From positions 40,203 to 104,202 of the forward strand of contig DATBFJ010000117.1 of the NCBI GenBank assembly GCA_036558545.1: a stretch of DNA of 64,000 nt, in the 5' to 3' direction. Shown here one piece after another: positions 34,531-47,154 of the stretch (positions are counted from its first letter, which is position 1; each line of letters starts with the position of its first letter). Origin of the DNA: JALYGJ01 sp036558545. GTDB lineage: Bacteria > Chloroflexota > Limnocylindria > Limnocylindrales > CSP1-4. A program made the position numbers and the translations under genes. The notes below the pieces were generated by a model, which made no database searches, was not told the origin of the DNA, and was given only the letters and a program-made list of their open reading frames with translations.

Positions 34531-37500
34531 GTGCTGTGCGCTAACTGCGGAACGCAGAATGATGCCGCAGCAAAGTTCTGCCTTGAATGCGGTTCCGCGA
34601 TGCGCATGGCGTGTGCGAACTGCGGCACGCCGCTCGTCGCGGGGGCGAAGTTCTGCTCTTCCTGCGGAACCCGGGTGGACGACGCCTCGACGGACACCGA
34701 GAACAACGCGGCCCCCATACACGTTCGGCCGGCGCCCGTCGCAGAAAGACGACTTGTATCGGTCGTTTTTGCAGACCTGGTCGGCTTTACGACTCTTTCC
34801 GAAGTTCGTGACGCTGAGGACACGCGAGATCTGTTGTCGCGCTATTTCGAACTGGCGCGCGAGATCATCGAGCGTTACGGCGGCACAGTCGAGAAGTTCA
34901 TCGGCGATGCGGTCATGTCGGTCTGGGGTGTGCCCGCGGCCCGTGAAAACGATGCCGAGCGCGCTGTACGCGCCGCACTCGACCTCGTCGACGCGGTACC
35001 GGCTCTGGCACCCGGTCTGGAGGCGCGCGCCGGAGTCCTGACCGGCGAGGCGGCCGTAACAATCGGGGCACGCGATCAGGGGATGGTGGCCGGAGACCTG
35101 GTCAATTCGGCGAGTCGGCTTCAATCCGTGGCACCTCCAGGAACGGTTCTCGTTGACGATGCGACCCAGCGCACGGCAAGCGCGGCGATCGAGTTCGAGG
35201 CGGTTGGTGCCCAGCAGCTCAAGGGCAAGACAGCACCGGTCAACGCGTTCAGGGCGCTGCGCGTCATTGCCGAGCGTGGCGGTCGAGGTCGAGCAGACCG
35301 TCTCGAGGCGCCCTTGGTCGCGCGGGACGACGAGTTCCGGCTGCTCAAGGACCTCTTCCATGCGACCGCACGCGAGAAACGTCCGCGCCTCGTTTCGATA
35401 ACTGGTCAGGCCGGTGTTGGTAAGAGCCGCCTGGTCAGTGAGTTGTCGCGCTACATCGACGGCATCGTGGATACCGTCTATTGGCACGCCGGCCGTTCGC
35501 CGGCGTATGGCGAAGGGATTTCCTTCTGGGCGCTGGGCGAGATGGTTCGCTTCCGCGCCGGGCTGGCCGAGGGCGACAACGAGCAGACCACGAGGTCAAA
35601 AGTGCGCGAGATGCTCGTGCAGTGGGTTCTCGATGACGATGAGCGCGAATGGATCGAGAGTGCCTTGCTGGTTCTGCTGGGCGTCGACGCCTCGGCAAAG
35701 AGAACGCGCGAAGAGCTCTTCTCTGCATGGCGGACCTTCTTCGAACGGATCGCCCAGGTAGGACCCGTTGTGCTTCTCTTCGAGGATCTGGAGCTTGCCG
35801 ACGACGGCCTTCTCGACTTTATCGACGACATGCTCGACTGGAGTCGCGGCGTGCCGCTGATGATCATCACGCTGTCGCGACCAGAGTTGCTCGACCGCCG
35901 CAGCGGTTGGGGTGCCGGACGGCGCAATTTTGTCTCGCTCGGCCTCGAGCCCCTGCCGGAGCCCGCGATGCGCGAACTGCTGGGCGGACTCGTGCCCGGG
36001 CTACCCGACCGTGCAGCGCACGCGATCGTGTCGCGCGCAGATGGCATCCCGCTATATGCGATGGAAACCGTGCGCATGCTTGTCGCCGACGGCAAACTTG
36101 TTCAAGCGGGCGGAGCGTACCAACCGGTAACTGACCTCTCGGCCATAGCCGTGCCGGAGACGCTTCAAGCCCTCATCGCGGCTCGACTGGATGCGCTCGA
36201 TCCCGCAGAGCGCAGTTTGATCCAGGACGCCGCGGTGACCGGTCAGAGTTTCAGTGTCGACGCTCTGAGCGCAGTCTCCGGCGTTGATCGGGCCACCGTG
36301 GAAGAACATCTTCGCGTGCTGGTGCGGCGCGAGCTGCTTGCGCACCAGGCCGACGCGCGATCACCGGAACGCGGCCAATACGTCTTCGTCCAGGCGCTCA
36401 TCCGCGAAGTTGCGTACGGCACGCTGGCCAAGCCAGAGAAGCGCGCTCGGCACCTTGCTGCTGCGCGTTACTACGAATCCCTCGGCGACGAAGAGCTTGC
36501 TGGCGTGCTGGCAGCGCACTATCTGGCGGCCTACCGGGCATCGGCCAAGGGTCCAGAGGCTCAGGCCTTGGGCGCCCAGGCCAAGATTGCATTGCGCGCC
36601 GCGGCTGATCGTGCGCGTTCCCTGGGAAGCCATCTGCAGGCAGCTGAATATTTCAAGGAAGCGATCGAAGTAACCGACGATCCCGCCGAGATCGCAGATC
36701 TGCTCGAGAAAGCTGGCGGAGCCGCGTCTGCCGCAGGACGTCTCGAGTCCGCGGAAACTCTCCTGCGCGAAGCCATAGAGCGCCGTCGCGCCCTGGGAGA
36801 CAGAGCGGGGACCGCGTTGGCCATGGGACGCTTCGGAGTGGCCATGGCCTCGCGGCATCCGGATCAGGTAATCGAGATGTTGGCTCCAGCCGCGGCCGAA
36901 TTCGCCGATCTGGACGATCAGTTTGCCCTTGCCATGATTGAGCACCAGCTTGCCCGCGGCTTGTGGCTGGCCGAACGCCGCGAGGAGGCGATCCCGATTG
37001 CCGACCAGGCCCTTGGGCGAGCTGAGAAAGTCGGTGACGTGCCGCTTATTGCCGATGTACTGATCACCAAGGGGTCACTGATCCGCATGGCGGGCAGGTC
37101 CTACGAAGGCGAGGCGGCTTTGCGTGCCGGCCAACAACTGGCCGAGACGAATGGACTGTGGCTTACTGCGATTCGCGGATTGATCAACATCAGTGCGGGC
37201 GATTTTGGCCGTGACCCAACAGAATCGCTCACGGCTGCGCGAAAGGCCATGGCACTTGCTCGCAAGTACGGCTTCCGATCCTCGCTGGCGACCGCGTCCG
37301 GCAATGCCCTCGAAACCGGGGCGCGCTTCGGCGAGTGGGATTGGGTCGTTACTGAGGGACGGCGACTGCTCGATGAGGATCTCGAGCAGGCCGATCGAAT
37401 GAACGTCGTGCGCGGCATCGAAGAAGTCATGGCCTACCGTGGCGATCACGTCGAGGCGATGCTCGATGAACATCGGCGTCACGCCGAGGCATCCAAGAAT

Positions 37501-38085
37501 CAAGTCGTCGAATCGAACTATTACGGCGCGCTGGCAGCACATCGGTTTGCTTTGGGCGACTTCAGCGCGGCTGCCAACGAGTGGTGGCGATCATCCGAGC
37601 TCAATGCGACGAATCAGATTTACGACGTTCCTCGCGCGGCACGAGCGTGTCTATTCGCCAGAGATGCGGCCGGCGCACGACGCTTCTTCGACACATTCGA
37701 GGCGTTGATCATTCACAGCGTTGAGGCAGACGCCGTGCGCGCCGAGATCCGGGCGGGCTTCGCGGCCCTGGCGAACGACCGGGACGAGGCTCTCGAACTT
37801 TACGCGGAGGCATTCAAGAACTGGGACTCCTTGCACGTGGTGCTCGATGGAGCTCTGGCACGCATTGCAATGGTCAGGCTCCTCGGCGCGGACGATCCGG
37901 CTGTGGCTGAGCCGCTACGAGAAGCGCGCGAGGTTCTTGGGCAACTCGGGGCACGACCGCTACTTCAACAACTCGATGAACTCGAAGGCGTGAAGCCGAA
38001 AACGAGTGGCAACGGAGTCCACGCCGACGATTCGGCGCCCGCAAACGCCGCCATCGCATCATCGCGGGAGTCAAAAGCGACCTGA
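34531..38085 (+). CDS. Zinc-ribbon / class III adenylate cyclase / AAA ATPase / TPR signalling protein
   Basis: 1184 residues, GTG start with SD GGAGG nine nt upstream. Order: two zinc ribbons (C3-C6-C17-C20; C28-C31-C42-C45); class III cyclase domain (about 73-245) with metal Asp residues D82 (FADLVGFT) and D126 (FIGDAVMSVWG), Lys122 and the transition-state pair N192/R196 (GDLVNSASRL), so it looks catalytically competent; LuxR/AfsR-like AAA ATPase with Walker A GQAGVGKS (292-299) and Walker B VVLLFEDLELADD; then a helical TPR-like half (about 640-1150). Such proteins sense unknown signals. The gene stands alone upstream of secA. Confidence 0.88.
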   Translation: MLCANCGTQNDAAAKFCLECGSAMRMACANCGTPLVAGAKFCSSCGTRVDDASTDTENNAAPIHVRPAPVAERRLVSVVFADLVGFTTLSEVRDAEDTRDLLSRYFELAREIIERYGGTVEKFIGDAVMSVWGVPAARENDAERAVRAALDLVDAVPALAPGLEARAGVLTGEAAVTIGARDQGMVAGDLVNSASRLQSVAPPGTVLVDDATQRTASAAIEFEAVGAQQLKGKTAPVNAFRALRVIAERGGRGRADRLEAPLVARDDEFRLLKDLFHATAREKRPRLVSITGQAGVGKSRLVSELSRYIDGIVDTVYWHAGRSPAYGEGISFWALGEMVRFRAGLAEGDNEQTTRSKVREMLVQWVLDDDEREWIESALLVLLGVDASAKRTREELFSAWRTFFERIAQVGPVVLLFEDLELADDGLLDFIDDMLDWSRGVPLMIITLSRPELLDRRSGWGAGRRNFVSLGLEPLPEPAMRELLGGLVPGLPDRAAHAIVSRADGIPLYAMETVRMLVADGKLVQAGGAYQPVTDLSAIAVPETLQALIAARLDALDPAERSLIQDAAVTGQSFSVDALSAVSGVDRATVEEHLRVLVRRELLAHQADARSPERGQYVFVQALIREVAYGTLAKPEKRARHLAAARYYESLGDEELAGVLAAHYLAAYRASAKGPEAQALGAQAKIALRAAADRARSLGSHLQAAEYFKEAIEVTDDPAEIADLLEKAGGAASAAGRLESAETLLREAIERRRALGDRAGTALAMGRFGVAMASRHPDQVIEMLAPAAAEFADLDDQFALAMIEHQLARGLWLAERREEAIPIADQALGRAEKVGDVPLIADVLITKGSLIRMAGRSYEGEAALRAGQQLAETNGLWLTAIRGLINISAGDFGRDPTESLTAARKAMALARKYGFRSSLATASGNALETGARFGEWDWVVTEGRRLLDEDLEQADRMNVVRGIEEVMAYRGDHVEAMLDEHRRHAEASKNQVVESNYYGALAAHRFALGDFSAAANEWWRSSELNATNQIYDVPRAARACLFARDAAGARRFFDTFEALIIHSVEADAVRAEIRAGFAALANDRDEALELYAEAFKNWDSLHVVLDGALARIAMVRLLGADDPAVAEPLREAREVLGQLGARPLLQQLDELEGVKPKTSGNGVHADDSAPANAAIASSRESKAT

Positions 38086-38123
38086 CACACGGTCGGCCGG
38101 GCGGCTCGCGAGCGAGCTCCGCC

Positions 38124-38129
38124 TATACT
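38124..38129 (+). promoter_or_regulatory. Possible -10 box of secA
   Basis: TATACT ending 9 nt before the secA GTG, so transcription would begin within a few bases of the start codon (very short or no leader). No -35 match at 17 nt. The sequence just upstream (GCGGCTCG...CGAGCTCCGC) can form a hairpin that may end the cyclase transcript. Confidence 0.4.
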
Positions 38130-38138
38130 TGACGGCCC

Positions 38139-41194
<3,056 letters not shown>

Positions 41195-41198
<4 letters not shown>

Positions 41199-41986
41199 GC
41201 GACTCGACGAAGCTCGCGGGTGAAGAACGCATCCTGGATTGGGAGGGCGCGCTCAACGCACGCGACACGGGCGGCTTGCCGACGGCTGACGGCCGCAGGA
41301 TTCGTCCCGGAGCGTTGGCAAGATCGGATGTCCTGACTCGCCTGACGCCGTCCGGCCGCGCTGCTCTCATTGGCCACGGCATCCGCACCATCGTCGACGT
41401 GCGTACCTCCGAAGAGTTGGCCCGCGACGTCGACTACCCCTTTCGCGACGCCCCTGCACCCGGTGATCCCGCCTACGTCAACGTCTCATTCGTAAGCGAG
41501 CTGACCGACGAACAACTGGCACGTGTCGCGGCGACGCAGAGCACGGCATGGCACTTGGGCGAGCTCAACAGGATGGACATCGACCTCCACCGGCCGGGGG
41601 TGGCCAAGATTGCAGCCGCCGTCGCCGACGCCCAACCCGGTGGCGTGCTCATTCACTGCCATGCGGGCAAGGATCGGACCGGAATGTCCGTCGGCATATT
41701 GCTGTCGCTGGCCGGCGTCGCGGACGACGTCGTTGCGGACGACTACACCTTGACGATGCTCGCCTACGAGAAGCTCATCGACGAGTGGATTGCGACCGTC
41801 GACGAAGAAGACCGCGAACGAATGCGCCAACTGGCCAGGCCCACGCGGGAGGCGATGCTCGAGATGCTCCAGCACGTCGAGAAGACATATGGGAGCGTCG
41901 AGCAATATCTGCTCGGCGCGGGCGTCACCAAAAACCAGGTTGCGCGTATTCGCGAGCGTCTCGTCGAACCGGCCAGCCCAAGGTGA
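41195..41986 (+). CDS. Tyrosine phosphatase (DUF/PF13350 protein tyrosine-serine phosphatase type)
   Basis: 263 residues from the TTG at 41195 overlapping the secA stop (TTGA); the frame is open further upstream only within secA. The N-terminal block WEGALNARDTGGLPTADGRRIRPGALARSDVLTRLT is the neighbourhood of the family signature (N-x-R-D-x-G-G). The CX5R catalytic loop is HCHAGKDRTGMSVG near 165, with Cys nucleophile and Arg. Substrate may be phosphoproteins or phosphoinositide-like compounds. Coupled to secA and to the following DUF885 gene by overlaps. Confidence 0.87.
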
Positions 41987-43200
41987 TCGACGATATCGCG
42001 CACGAGTACCTGCTCATCGGCCTGTCGCTCGGCGAGCTGCAGGACGGTGTAGTCGACGCGTATTTCGGGCCGCCTGAGGTCAAACAGCAGGCCGTTGCGG
42101 AGAAGGCGCGCGCCGCGGATCTTGCGCAGCGCTCCGTTGCGCTGAGGGCGCGCCTCGACGAAGTCGCGGACGCACAGCGCGCCCGCTGGCTCGACAGGCA
42201 GCTGATCGCGACTGAGACCATCGCACGGCAACTCGACGGCGAGGATTTCGACTACGAGGATCTCGTCCGGCGTTGCTTTGATGCTTCCGCCGCCCAGACG
42301 CCACGCGAGACCTACGCCCGTGTCCGTAACGAGCTCGATCGGCTGCTGCCGGGCAGTGGGGACCTGCGCGAACGGCTTGAGGCTCACGAGAAGACGCTCA
42401 CGGTCCCGGTCAACGAGCTTCGGCCAATCGTGGATTGGGTTACCTCTCAGCTCCGGCGGGCCGCAGCCGACACATTCACCCTCCCGGACGGCGAGGACTT
42501 GTCGATCAGCCTGGTCACCAACGAGCCGTGGGGCGCCTACAACTGGTACGACGGCAATCTGCATTCGCGCATCGAGGTCAACACGGACCTGCCCGTCCGC
42601 GCCCCGGGCCTGATGAGCCTGCTCGCGCATGAGGCGTACCCCGGCCACCATCTCGAGCACACATCCAAGGAACAGCGCCTTGTGCGCGAGCAGAGTCGCT
42701 ACGAGTCCAGCGTGCAGCTCATCAACACGCCCGAGGCATACATAAGCGAGGGGCTCGCGGAGACGGGCGTCCGTTTCACCGCCGATGAACCGCGATGGAA
42801 GCAGATGCTGCACGGAATCTGCGAACAGGCCGGCATCCCGATGGGCTCCGACGAGATCGAGCGCAACTGGCAGATTCGTGCCGCGCTGCATCATCTCAGG
42901 GGTATTCAGGGTGACGCTGCGTTGCAGCTCCACGTCGAAGGGCGGTCGGAGGACGACGTCGTCGCATTCCTCGAGGAGAACGCTTTCGCAACGCCGGAGC
43001 GGGCGCACAAGATGGTCGAGTTCGTGACTCATCCGCTGTGGCGCGCTTACGTCTTCTGCTACGCAGGTGGCGAGGAGCTGACCACGCGCTGGGTCGAGCA
43101 GGCAGGCGATCGGCAGGGCCAGATCGAGCGATTCAGTCGGCTCCTGAGCGAGCAGCTCACGCCGTCCGGAATAGCCCAGGAGATGGCTCCCAAGTCCTAA
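41983..43200 (+). CDS. DUF885-family zinc metallopeptidase
   Basis: 405 residues, GTG start overlapping the previous stop (GTGA). The motif LLAHEAYPGHHLEH near 212 is the HExxPGHH zinc site of the DUF885 (PF05960) family, with the second ligand Glu in ISEGLAETG near 255. The family is related to carboxypeptidase-like M-clan enzymes and is often annotated without proven substrate. No signal peptide, so cytosolic. Shorter than the 550-600 residue members. Confidence 0.85.
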   Translation: MIDDIAHEYLLIGLSLGELQDGVVDAYFGPPEVKQQAVAEKARAADLAQRSVALRARLDEVADAQRARWLDRQLIATETIARQLDGEDFDYEDLVRRCFDASAAQTPRETYARVRNELDRLLPGSGDLRERLEAHEKTLTVPVNELRPIVDWVTSQLRRAAADTFTLPDGEDLSISLVTNEPWGAYNWYDGNLHSRIEVNTDLPVRAPGLMSLLAHEAYPGHHLEHTSKEQRLVREQSRYESSVQLINTPEAYISEGLAETGVRFTADEPRWKQMLHGICEQAGIPMGSDEIERNWQIRAALHHLRGIQGDAALQLHVEGRSEDDVVAFLEENAFATPERAHKMVEFVTHPLWRAYVFCYAGGEELTTRWVEQAGDRQGQIERFSRLLSEQLTPSGIAQEMAPKS

Positions 43201-43218
43201 TCCGCCAGAATCTCGTCC

Positions 43219-43243
43219 TTTTGAGCGATTTTCACGCTCAAAA
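43219..43243 (+). terminator. Terminator-like hairpin after the DUF885 gene
   Basis: Perfect 9-bp inverted repeat TTTTGAGCG / CGCTCAAAA with a 7-nt loop, 18 nt after the stop. A-rich 3' arm rather than T-run, so as a plus-strand terminator it is weak; it could also be a regulator binding site near the promoter that follows. Confidence 0.45.
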
Positions 43244-43257
43244 TCACGATTGACCCC

Positions 43258-43286
43258 TTGAGCATGTCGGGATCGGCTGGCATACT
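43258..43286 (+). promoter_or_regulatory. Candidate sigma70-type promoter before the Cys-rich gene and prfB
   Basis: TTGAGC (43258-43263) and CATACT (43281-43286) separated by 17 nt; four of six matches at each hexamer. Predicted transcription start near 43293, 18 nt upstream of the Cys-rich gene. It would drive the Cys-rich gene, prfB and the acetyltransferase. Confidence 0.45.
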
Positions 43287-43310
43287 CGGCAGGACCCGCC
43301 TCCGGAGGCC

Positions 43311-43646
43311 GTGCCTCCTCCGGTGAATGTGTTTAACCACGTTCCCGGGGTTGAGGGTTGCCCGGGCGCTAAGGGAGTCTGGCTTACCGTGAAAGCCGCT
43401 GAGCCCGCGCAGGAGGCACTGGTTGACTCGTTCGTCGACCTCATCGCCTGCGAGCGAGAGTGCCGTTCCTGCAGCTACGCCATGACGCTGGACTGCGACG
43501 GAAACTGCGGGGTCTGCCCGCACAACGGATACTGTCCATGTGTCAACCCCGTCGTCGCCAGGAGCAAGACGGCGCTGCGCATCATTGAGCTGCGTCCGAT
43601 CATGCTCCAGGAATTGCGCCTCAGGGCAGAGGTAGTCGCCGGATAG
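43311..43646 (+). CDS. Cysteine-rich protein of unknown function
   Basis: Up to 111 residues. The centre is dense in cysteine (ACERECRSCSYAM then LDCDGNCGVCPHNGYCPC: nine cysteines in about 40 residues), arranged as CxxxCxxC, CxxxCxxC and CxC, which suggests Zn or Fe-S binding. The start is uncertain: GTG at 43311, 43323, 43329 or 43389. It ends in the base before the prfB ATG, so the two genes are directly adjacent. No known family recognised. Confidence 0.55.
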   Translation: MPPPVNVFNHVPGVEGCPGAKGVWLTVKAAEPAQEALVDSFVDLIACERECRSCSYAMTLDCDGNCGVCPHNGYCPCVNPVVARSKTALRIIELRPIMLQELRLRAEVVAG

Positions 43647-44763
43647 ATGGAGACTTCCCAGCTGCGCGACCTGGTCGAGCGCATCCACGCGACATCGGGG
43701 CGCCTTTGACCTAGCCGCCAAACAGGCACGCGTCGACGAGCTCGACGCGGAAGCCAGTACACCCGACTTCTGGGCTGACCAGCGCGCGGCTCAGAAGGTG
43801 CTGCGCGAAGCTGAAAGCCTGCGTGACGAGATCGCGACGTGGAACTCGCTTATCGAGCACGTGGACGACCTGCTCGAGCTGGCTCAGCTCGCCGACGAAT
43901 CGGGTGACACCGAGATGGCCGCGGGTCTGGACTCAGAGTTTTCCACGCTCCAGGCGGACTATGACCGGTTGCGCACGTCGCTGATGTTTTCGGGCGAATA
44001 CGACGAGAACGACGCGATCCTCACGATCACCGCCGGAGCAGGTGGCACAGAGGCCACCGACTGGGCCGAGATGCTGCTACGCATGTACCTTCGCTGGGCG
44101 CAGCGCCACAAGTACGGGACGGAGATCATCGACCAACTCGAGGGCGAGGAGGCGGGGCTCAAGAGCGTCACGGTCGCGATAAAGGGCCGGTGGAGCTACG
44201 GCCACCTGCGCGCCGAACGCGGGGTACATCGACTGGTGCGCATCTCGCCATACGACTCGCAGAAGCGGCGTCACACGACCTTCGCGCTCGTCGAGGTACT
44301 GCCTGAGGTCGAGGACGACACGGAAGTTGGCGATATCCCGGAGGAAGACCTCAAGGTCGACACGTTCCGTTCCCAGGGTGCGGGTGGCCAACACGTCAAC
44401 AAGACCGACTCGGCGGTGCGCCTGACGCACATCCCAACCGGCATCGTGGCCCAGAGCCAGAACGAGCGATCGCAACACCAGAACCGTGAGTTCGCGATGA
44501 AGGTGCTCAAGGCGCGGCTGCTGGAGAGGCGGCTCGAGGAGCGTGAGCGAGAGCTGGCCCAGCTGCGCGGTGAGCACGTCGAGGCGGGCTGGGGCAACCA
44601 GATCCGCTCTTATGTGCTTCACCCGTATCAGATGGTCAAGGACCACCGCACGAACTACGAGACGAGCGCCACGAACGAAGTTCTCGACGGCGATCTGGAC
44701 GCGTTCATGCTCGCCGAGCTCGAGCGGGTGGCGACTTCCGAGCAGCCAGTCCCCGCCGGATGA
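43647..44763 (+). CDS. prfB: Peptide chain release factor 2, made by programmed +1 frameshift
   Basis: 371 residues when read through. Frame 1 runs from ATG 43647 through 20 codons to TGA at 43707-43709; after a +1 shift translation continues from GAC 43708 to the stop at 44763. The product has the GGQ motif (QGAGGQHVNKTDSAVRLTH) and a stop-codon loop RISPYDSQKRRHTTFA. The discriminator tripeptide, normally SPF in RF2, is SPY here. Recognises UGA/UAA. Its own stop overlaps the next gene as ATGA. Conceptual translation without the frameshift would give only a 20-residue peptide. Confidence 0.95.
43697..43710 (+). promoter_or_regulatory. prfB autoregulatory frameshift site
   Basis: GGGG CGC CTT TGA C: slippery CTT followed by in-frame TGA and C, with a GGGG Shine-Dalgarno-like stretch 3 nt before the CTT codon, the same layout as the E. 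coli prfB site. Low RF2 makes ribosomes pause at UGA-C and slip +1. Confidence 0.93.
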
Positions 44764-45638
44764 CGACGCCCCAGACGAACTTCCGTCCGGCGACGCCGGC
44801 GGATCTTGAGACGTGCGCCGATGTCCTGTACACGGCAGACGATGCGCTCTCGGCGAGCCGCGGTCTGCCTGTCTCGCCGCGCAATCGCGAGGCGCTCGTT
44901 CGGCTGTACAGGCACATGCAGCGCCTGGCACCGGACCGCTGGTGGGTGGCCGAAGAAGACGACCGGATCATCGGCTTTGGCGGCTCGATTGCTTACCAGG
45001 AGATGGTCTACCTGGGATTCCTGTTCGTGCTGCCAGATCGGCAGTCTGGCGGCGTGGGACGCAGGTTGCTCGAGCTGTCGATGCACGACTCGACCTACAG
45101 AGCGGTCGCAATCGCGTCATACCAGCCGATCTCAGCCGCGCTCTACTCGTGGTACGGCATGACGCCGCGCGAGCCGATCTACATGCTGACCGGCAAGCCA
45201 CGGACGGAATTGCCGGCCCTGCCCGGGAGCCTGACCTATCGCCCCATCAAGGCCGCTGAGACGCAGCCGCTCGACATGGAAGTCTGTGGCTTGACGCGCG
45301 TGGCGGATCACGAGTGGTGGGAGGAGTTCGGCCGCAAGCGTTTTGGCCTATTCGCGGGAAGGGACCTGGTCGGCTACGGCTACATCCAGGAGGTCGGCCG
45401 CCTGGGGCCTTTTGTCGTGCGCCGCGAGGAGCATTTGTTGCCGTTCTGCGGCCGGCTCCTCGCGGAGATGCCCGACGTCGACACGTGGCTGGTCAACGTT
45501 CCCGGTTCGGCGAACGAGACGTTCGTGGCACTTCTCCACGCGGGCATGCGCCTCGAAGGGCCGCCGGCGATCTACTGCGCCAACGAGGTGCGCATCGATC
45601 ACAGCCGCTACCTGCCCGCGTCATACGCCCTTCCCTGA
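44760..45638 (+). CDS. GNAT-family N-acetyltransferase (two-domain)
   Basis: 292 residues; ATG overlaps the prfB stop. N-terminal GNAT domain with the acetyl-CoA loop LFVLPDRQSGGVGRRLLELSM (about 92-112). The C-terminal half (from about 155) has GNAT-like strand pattern without a clear CoA loop, so it is probably a degenerate second domain. Substrate unknown. Confidence 0.8.
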   Translation: MTTPQTNFRPATPADLETCADVLYTADDALSASRGLPVSPRNREALVRLYRHMQRLAPDRWWVAEEDDRIIGFGGSIAYQEMVYLGFLFVLPDRQSGGVGRRLLELSMHDSTYRAVAIASYQPISAALYSWYGMTPREPIYMLTGKPRTELPALPGSLTYRPIKAAETQPLDMEVCGLTRVADHEWWEEFGRKRFGLFAGRDLVGYGYIQEVGRLGPFVVRREEHLLPFCGRLLAEMPDVDTWLVNVPGSANETFVALLHAGMRLEGPPAIYCANEVRIDHSRYLPASYALP

Positions 45639-45697
45639 TCGAATCGCCCGCCAGACCTACACTCGACGCCCGTTCCTCTCGAGGTTTCCCCTCTTCC

Positions 45698-47140
45698 ATG
45701 TCCGATATCCCCGCTGCTTCCGACTCTCCGCCTGCACCCCATTCCTCCGTGGATGCAGACCTCCCGCCGATCGACGCGCCGCGTCGCGGCGGCGTCCATC
45801 TCTCGAGACTCCTGGCGATCGTGCTGGTCGCCGCGATTGGCGGCTCCGCGCTGTTTGTCTCCGGCTTTACTCTCGGCCGCCTCGCCGGCGCGACGCCCGG
45901 CACAGCCGCCGCGGACCAGGATCTGTTTCGGCCGTTCTGGGACGCATACAACGACATCACCCAGAACTACGTCGGCAGGACGCCGGTCGATCCACACCTC
46001 CTCGTTGAGGGCGCGATCGGTGGCTTGTTCACCGCGCTTGGCGACCCTTTCAGCCAGTACCTGACCCAGGAGCAGTACACCGCCACGCTGAGCGGCCTGT
46101 CCGGCGAATTCACCGGCGTCGGTGTCCAGGTCCAGACGAGTGACGACCAGGGCAGCTCCTGCGAGACGATCTCAGACACGTGCCACCTCGTGATCACACA
46201 CGTCGTGCGTAACTCCCCGGCGCAAAAGGTTGGACTTGCAGACGACGACCAGATCGTGGCCATCGACAACACGACGACCAACGGCCTGACGGTGGACGAC
46301 GTCGCCGGAAAGCTCCGCGGTCCAAAGGGCACGAACGTCGAGATAACCGTCGATCGGGGCGGCACGAGCATGGACTTCACTGTCACGCGCGACGTCATTC
46401 AGCGCGAGGACGTCACGACTCAGGTGCTCGCCGGCGGAAAGGTCGGCTATATGAAGCTCGCGGCTTTCAGCTCCGGCTCGAGTGATGACTTCCATAACCT
46501 GCTCGACGAGCTGGTCAACACGGACAAAGTGCAGGGCATCATCCTCGACCTCCGCGACGACCCCGGCGGCTATGTCGACGCGGCGCAGAAGATCGCTTCG
46601 GAGTTCGTCGGCGACAAGCCGCTCTACTACGAACAGGCGTCGACCGGCGATCCGCAGCCACAGCAGCCTGTTGCCGGGGGCGTGGCCACCAGTCCGGCCA
46701 TCCCGGTCGTGGTTCTCGTCAATGGCGGCACCGCCTCCGCGTCCGAGATCGTCTCGGCAGCCATCCAGGGCAACGGCCGCGGACAGCTCGTCGGCGAGAA
46801 GACCTACGGCAAGGGCACGATCCAGGAGTTCAAGGAGCTGCCCGGCGACGGCGGCTACCGCCTCTCCGTGCGCAAGTGGCTGACACCGGATCTCACGTGG
46901 ATCCACGGCGTCGGCCTCGAGCCGAACGTTCCGATCACGCCGCCGGACAACCAGCCCGCCAACCAGGATGCCGTTCTCGATAAGGGCATCGAGGTGGTCC
47001 TGAACCAGCTGGCCAATCCAGGTGCAACATTCCCTGCCCCGCCGACCCCGCCGCCGCCCTCGCCCTCACCGTCGCCCCAGGCGCTCAACGATCAGTCGGT
47101 GCTCGAGTTGTCGCTTGCAGCACCGCTTGCTTTTGGGTAA
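45698..47140 (+). CDS. S41-family C-terminal processing protease (CtpA-like)
   Basis: 480 residues from the ATG at 45698 (MSDIPAASDSPPAPHSS); the frame upstream is open but lies within the acetyltransferase gene. One N-terminal membrane anchor (36-58), so the protease faces the outside. PDZ domain about 135-230, then the S41 core with the catalytic Ser in VNGGTASASEI (S347) and Lys in GEKTYGKGTIQ (K372). A Pro/Ser-rich tail (TPPPPSPSPSPQ) near the C-terminus. TACACT at 45659-45664 may be its -10. Confidence 0.92.
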   Translation: MSDIPAASDSPPAPHSSVDADLPPIDAPRRGGVHLSRLLAIVLVAAIGGSALFVSGFTLGRLAGATPGTAAADQDLFRPFWDAYNDITQNYVGRTPVDPHLLVEGAIGGLFTALGDPFSQYLTQEQYTATLSGLSGEFTGVGVQVQTSDDQGSSCETISDTCHLVITHVVRNSPAQKVGLADDDQIVAIDNTTTNGLTVDDVAGKLRGPKGTNVEITVDRGGTSMDFTVTRDVIQREDVTTQVLAGGKVGYMKLAAFSSGSSDDFHNLLDELVNTDKVQGIILDLRDDPGGYVDAAQKIASEFVGDKPLYYEQASTGDPQPQQPVAGGVATSPAIPVVVLVNGGTASASEIVSAAIQGNGRGQLVGEKTYGKGTIQEFKELPGDGGYRLSVRKWLTPDLTWIHGVGLEPNVPITPPDNQPANQDAVLDKGIEVVLNQLANPGATFPAPPTPPPPSPSPSPQALNDQSVLELSLAAPLAFG

Positions 47141-47154
47141 GGTGGGAAGGAACG

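Noticed and set aside
33886..35487. 533-codon minus-strand frame spanning prs, the small membrane protein and the cyclase
   Set aside because: Overlaps three supported plus-strand genes and has no recognisable motif.
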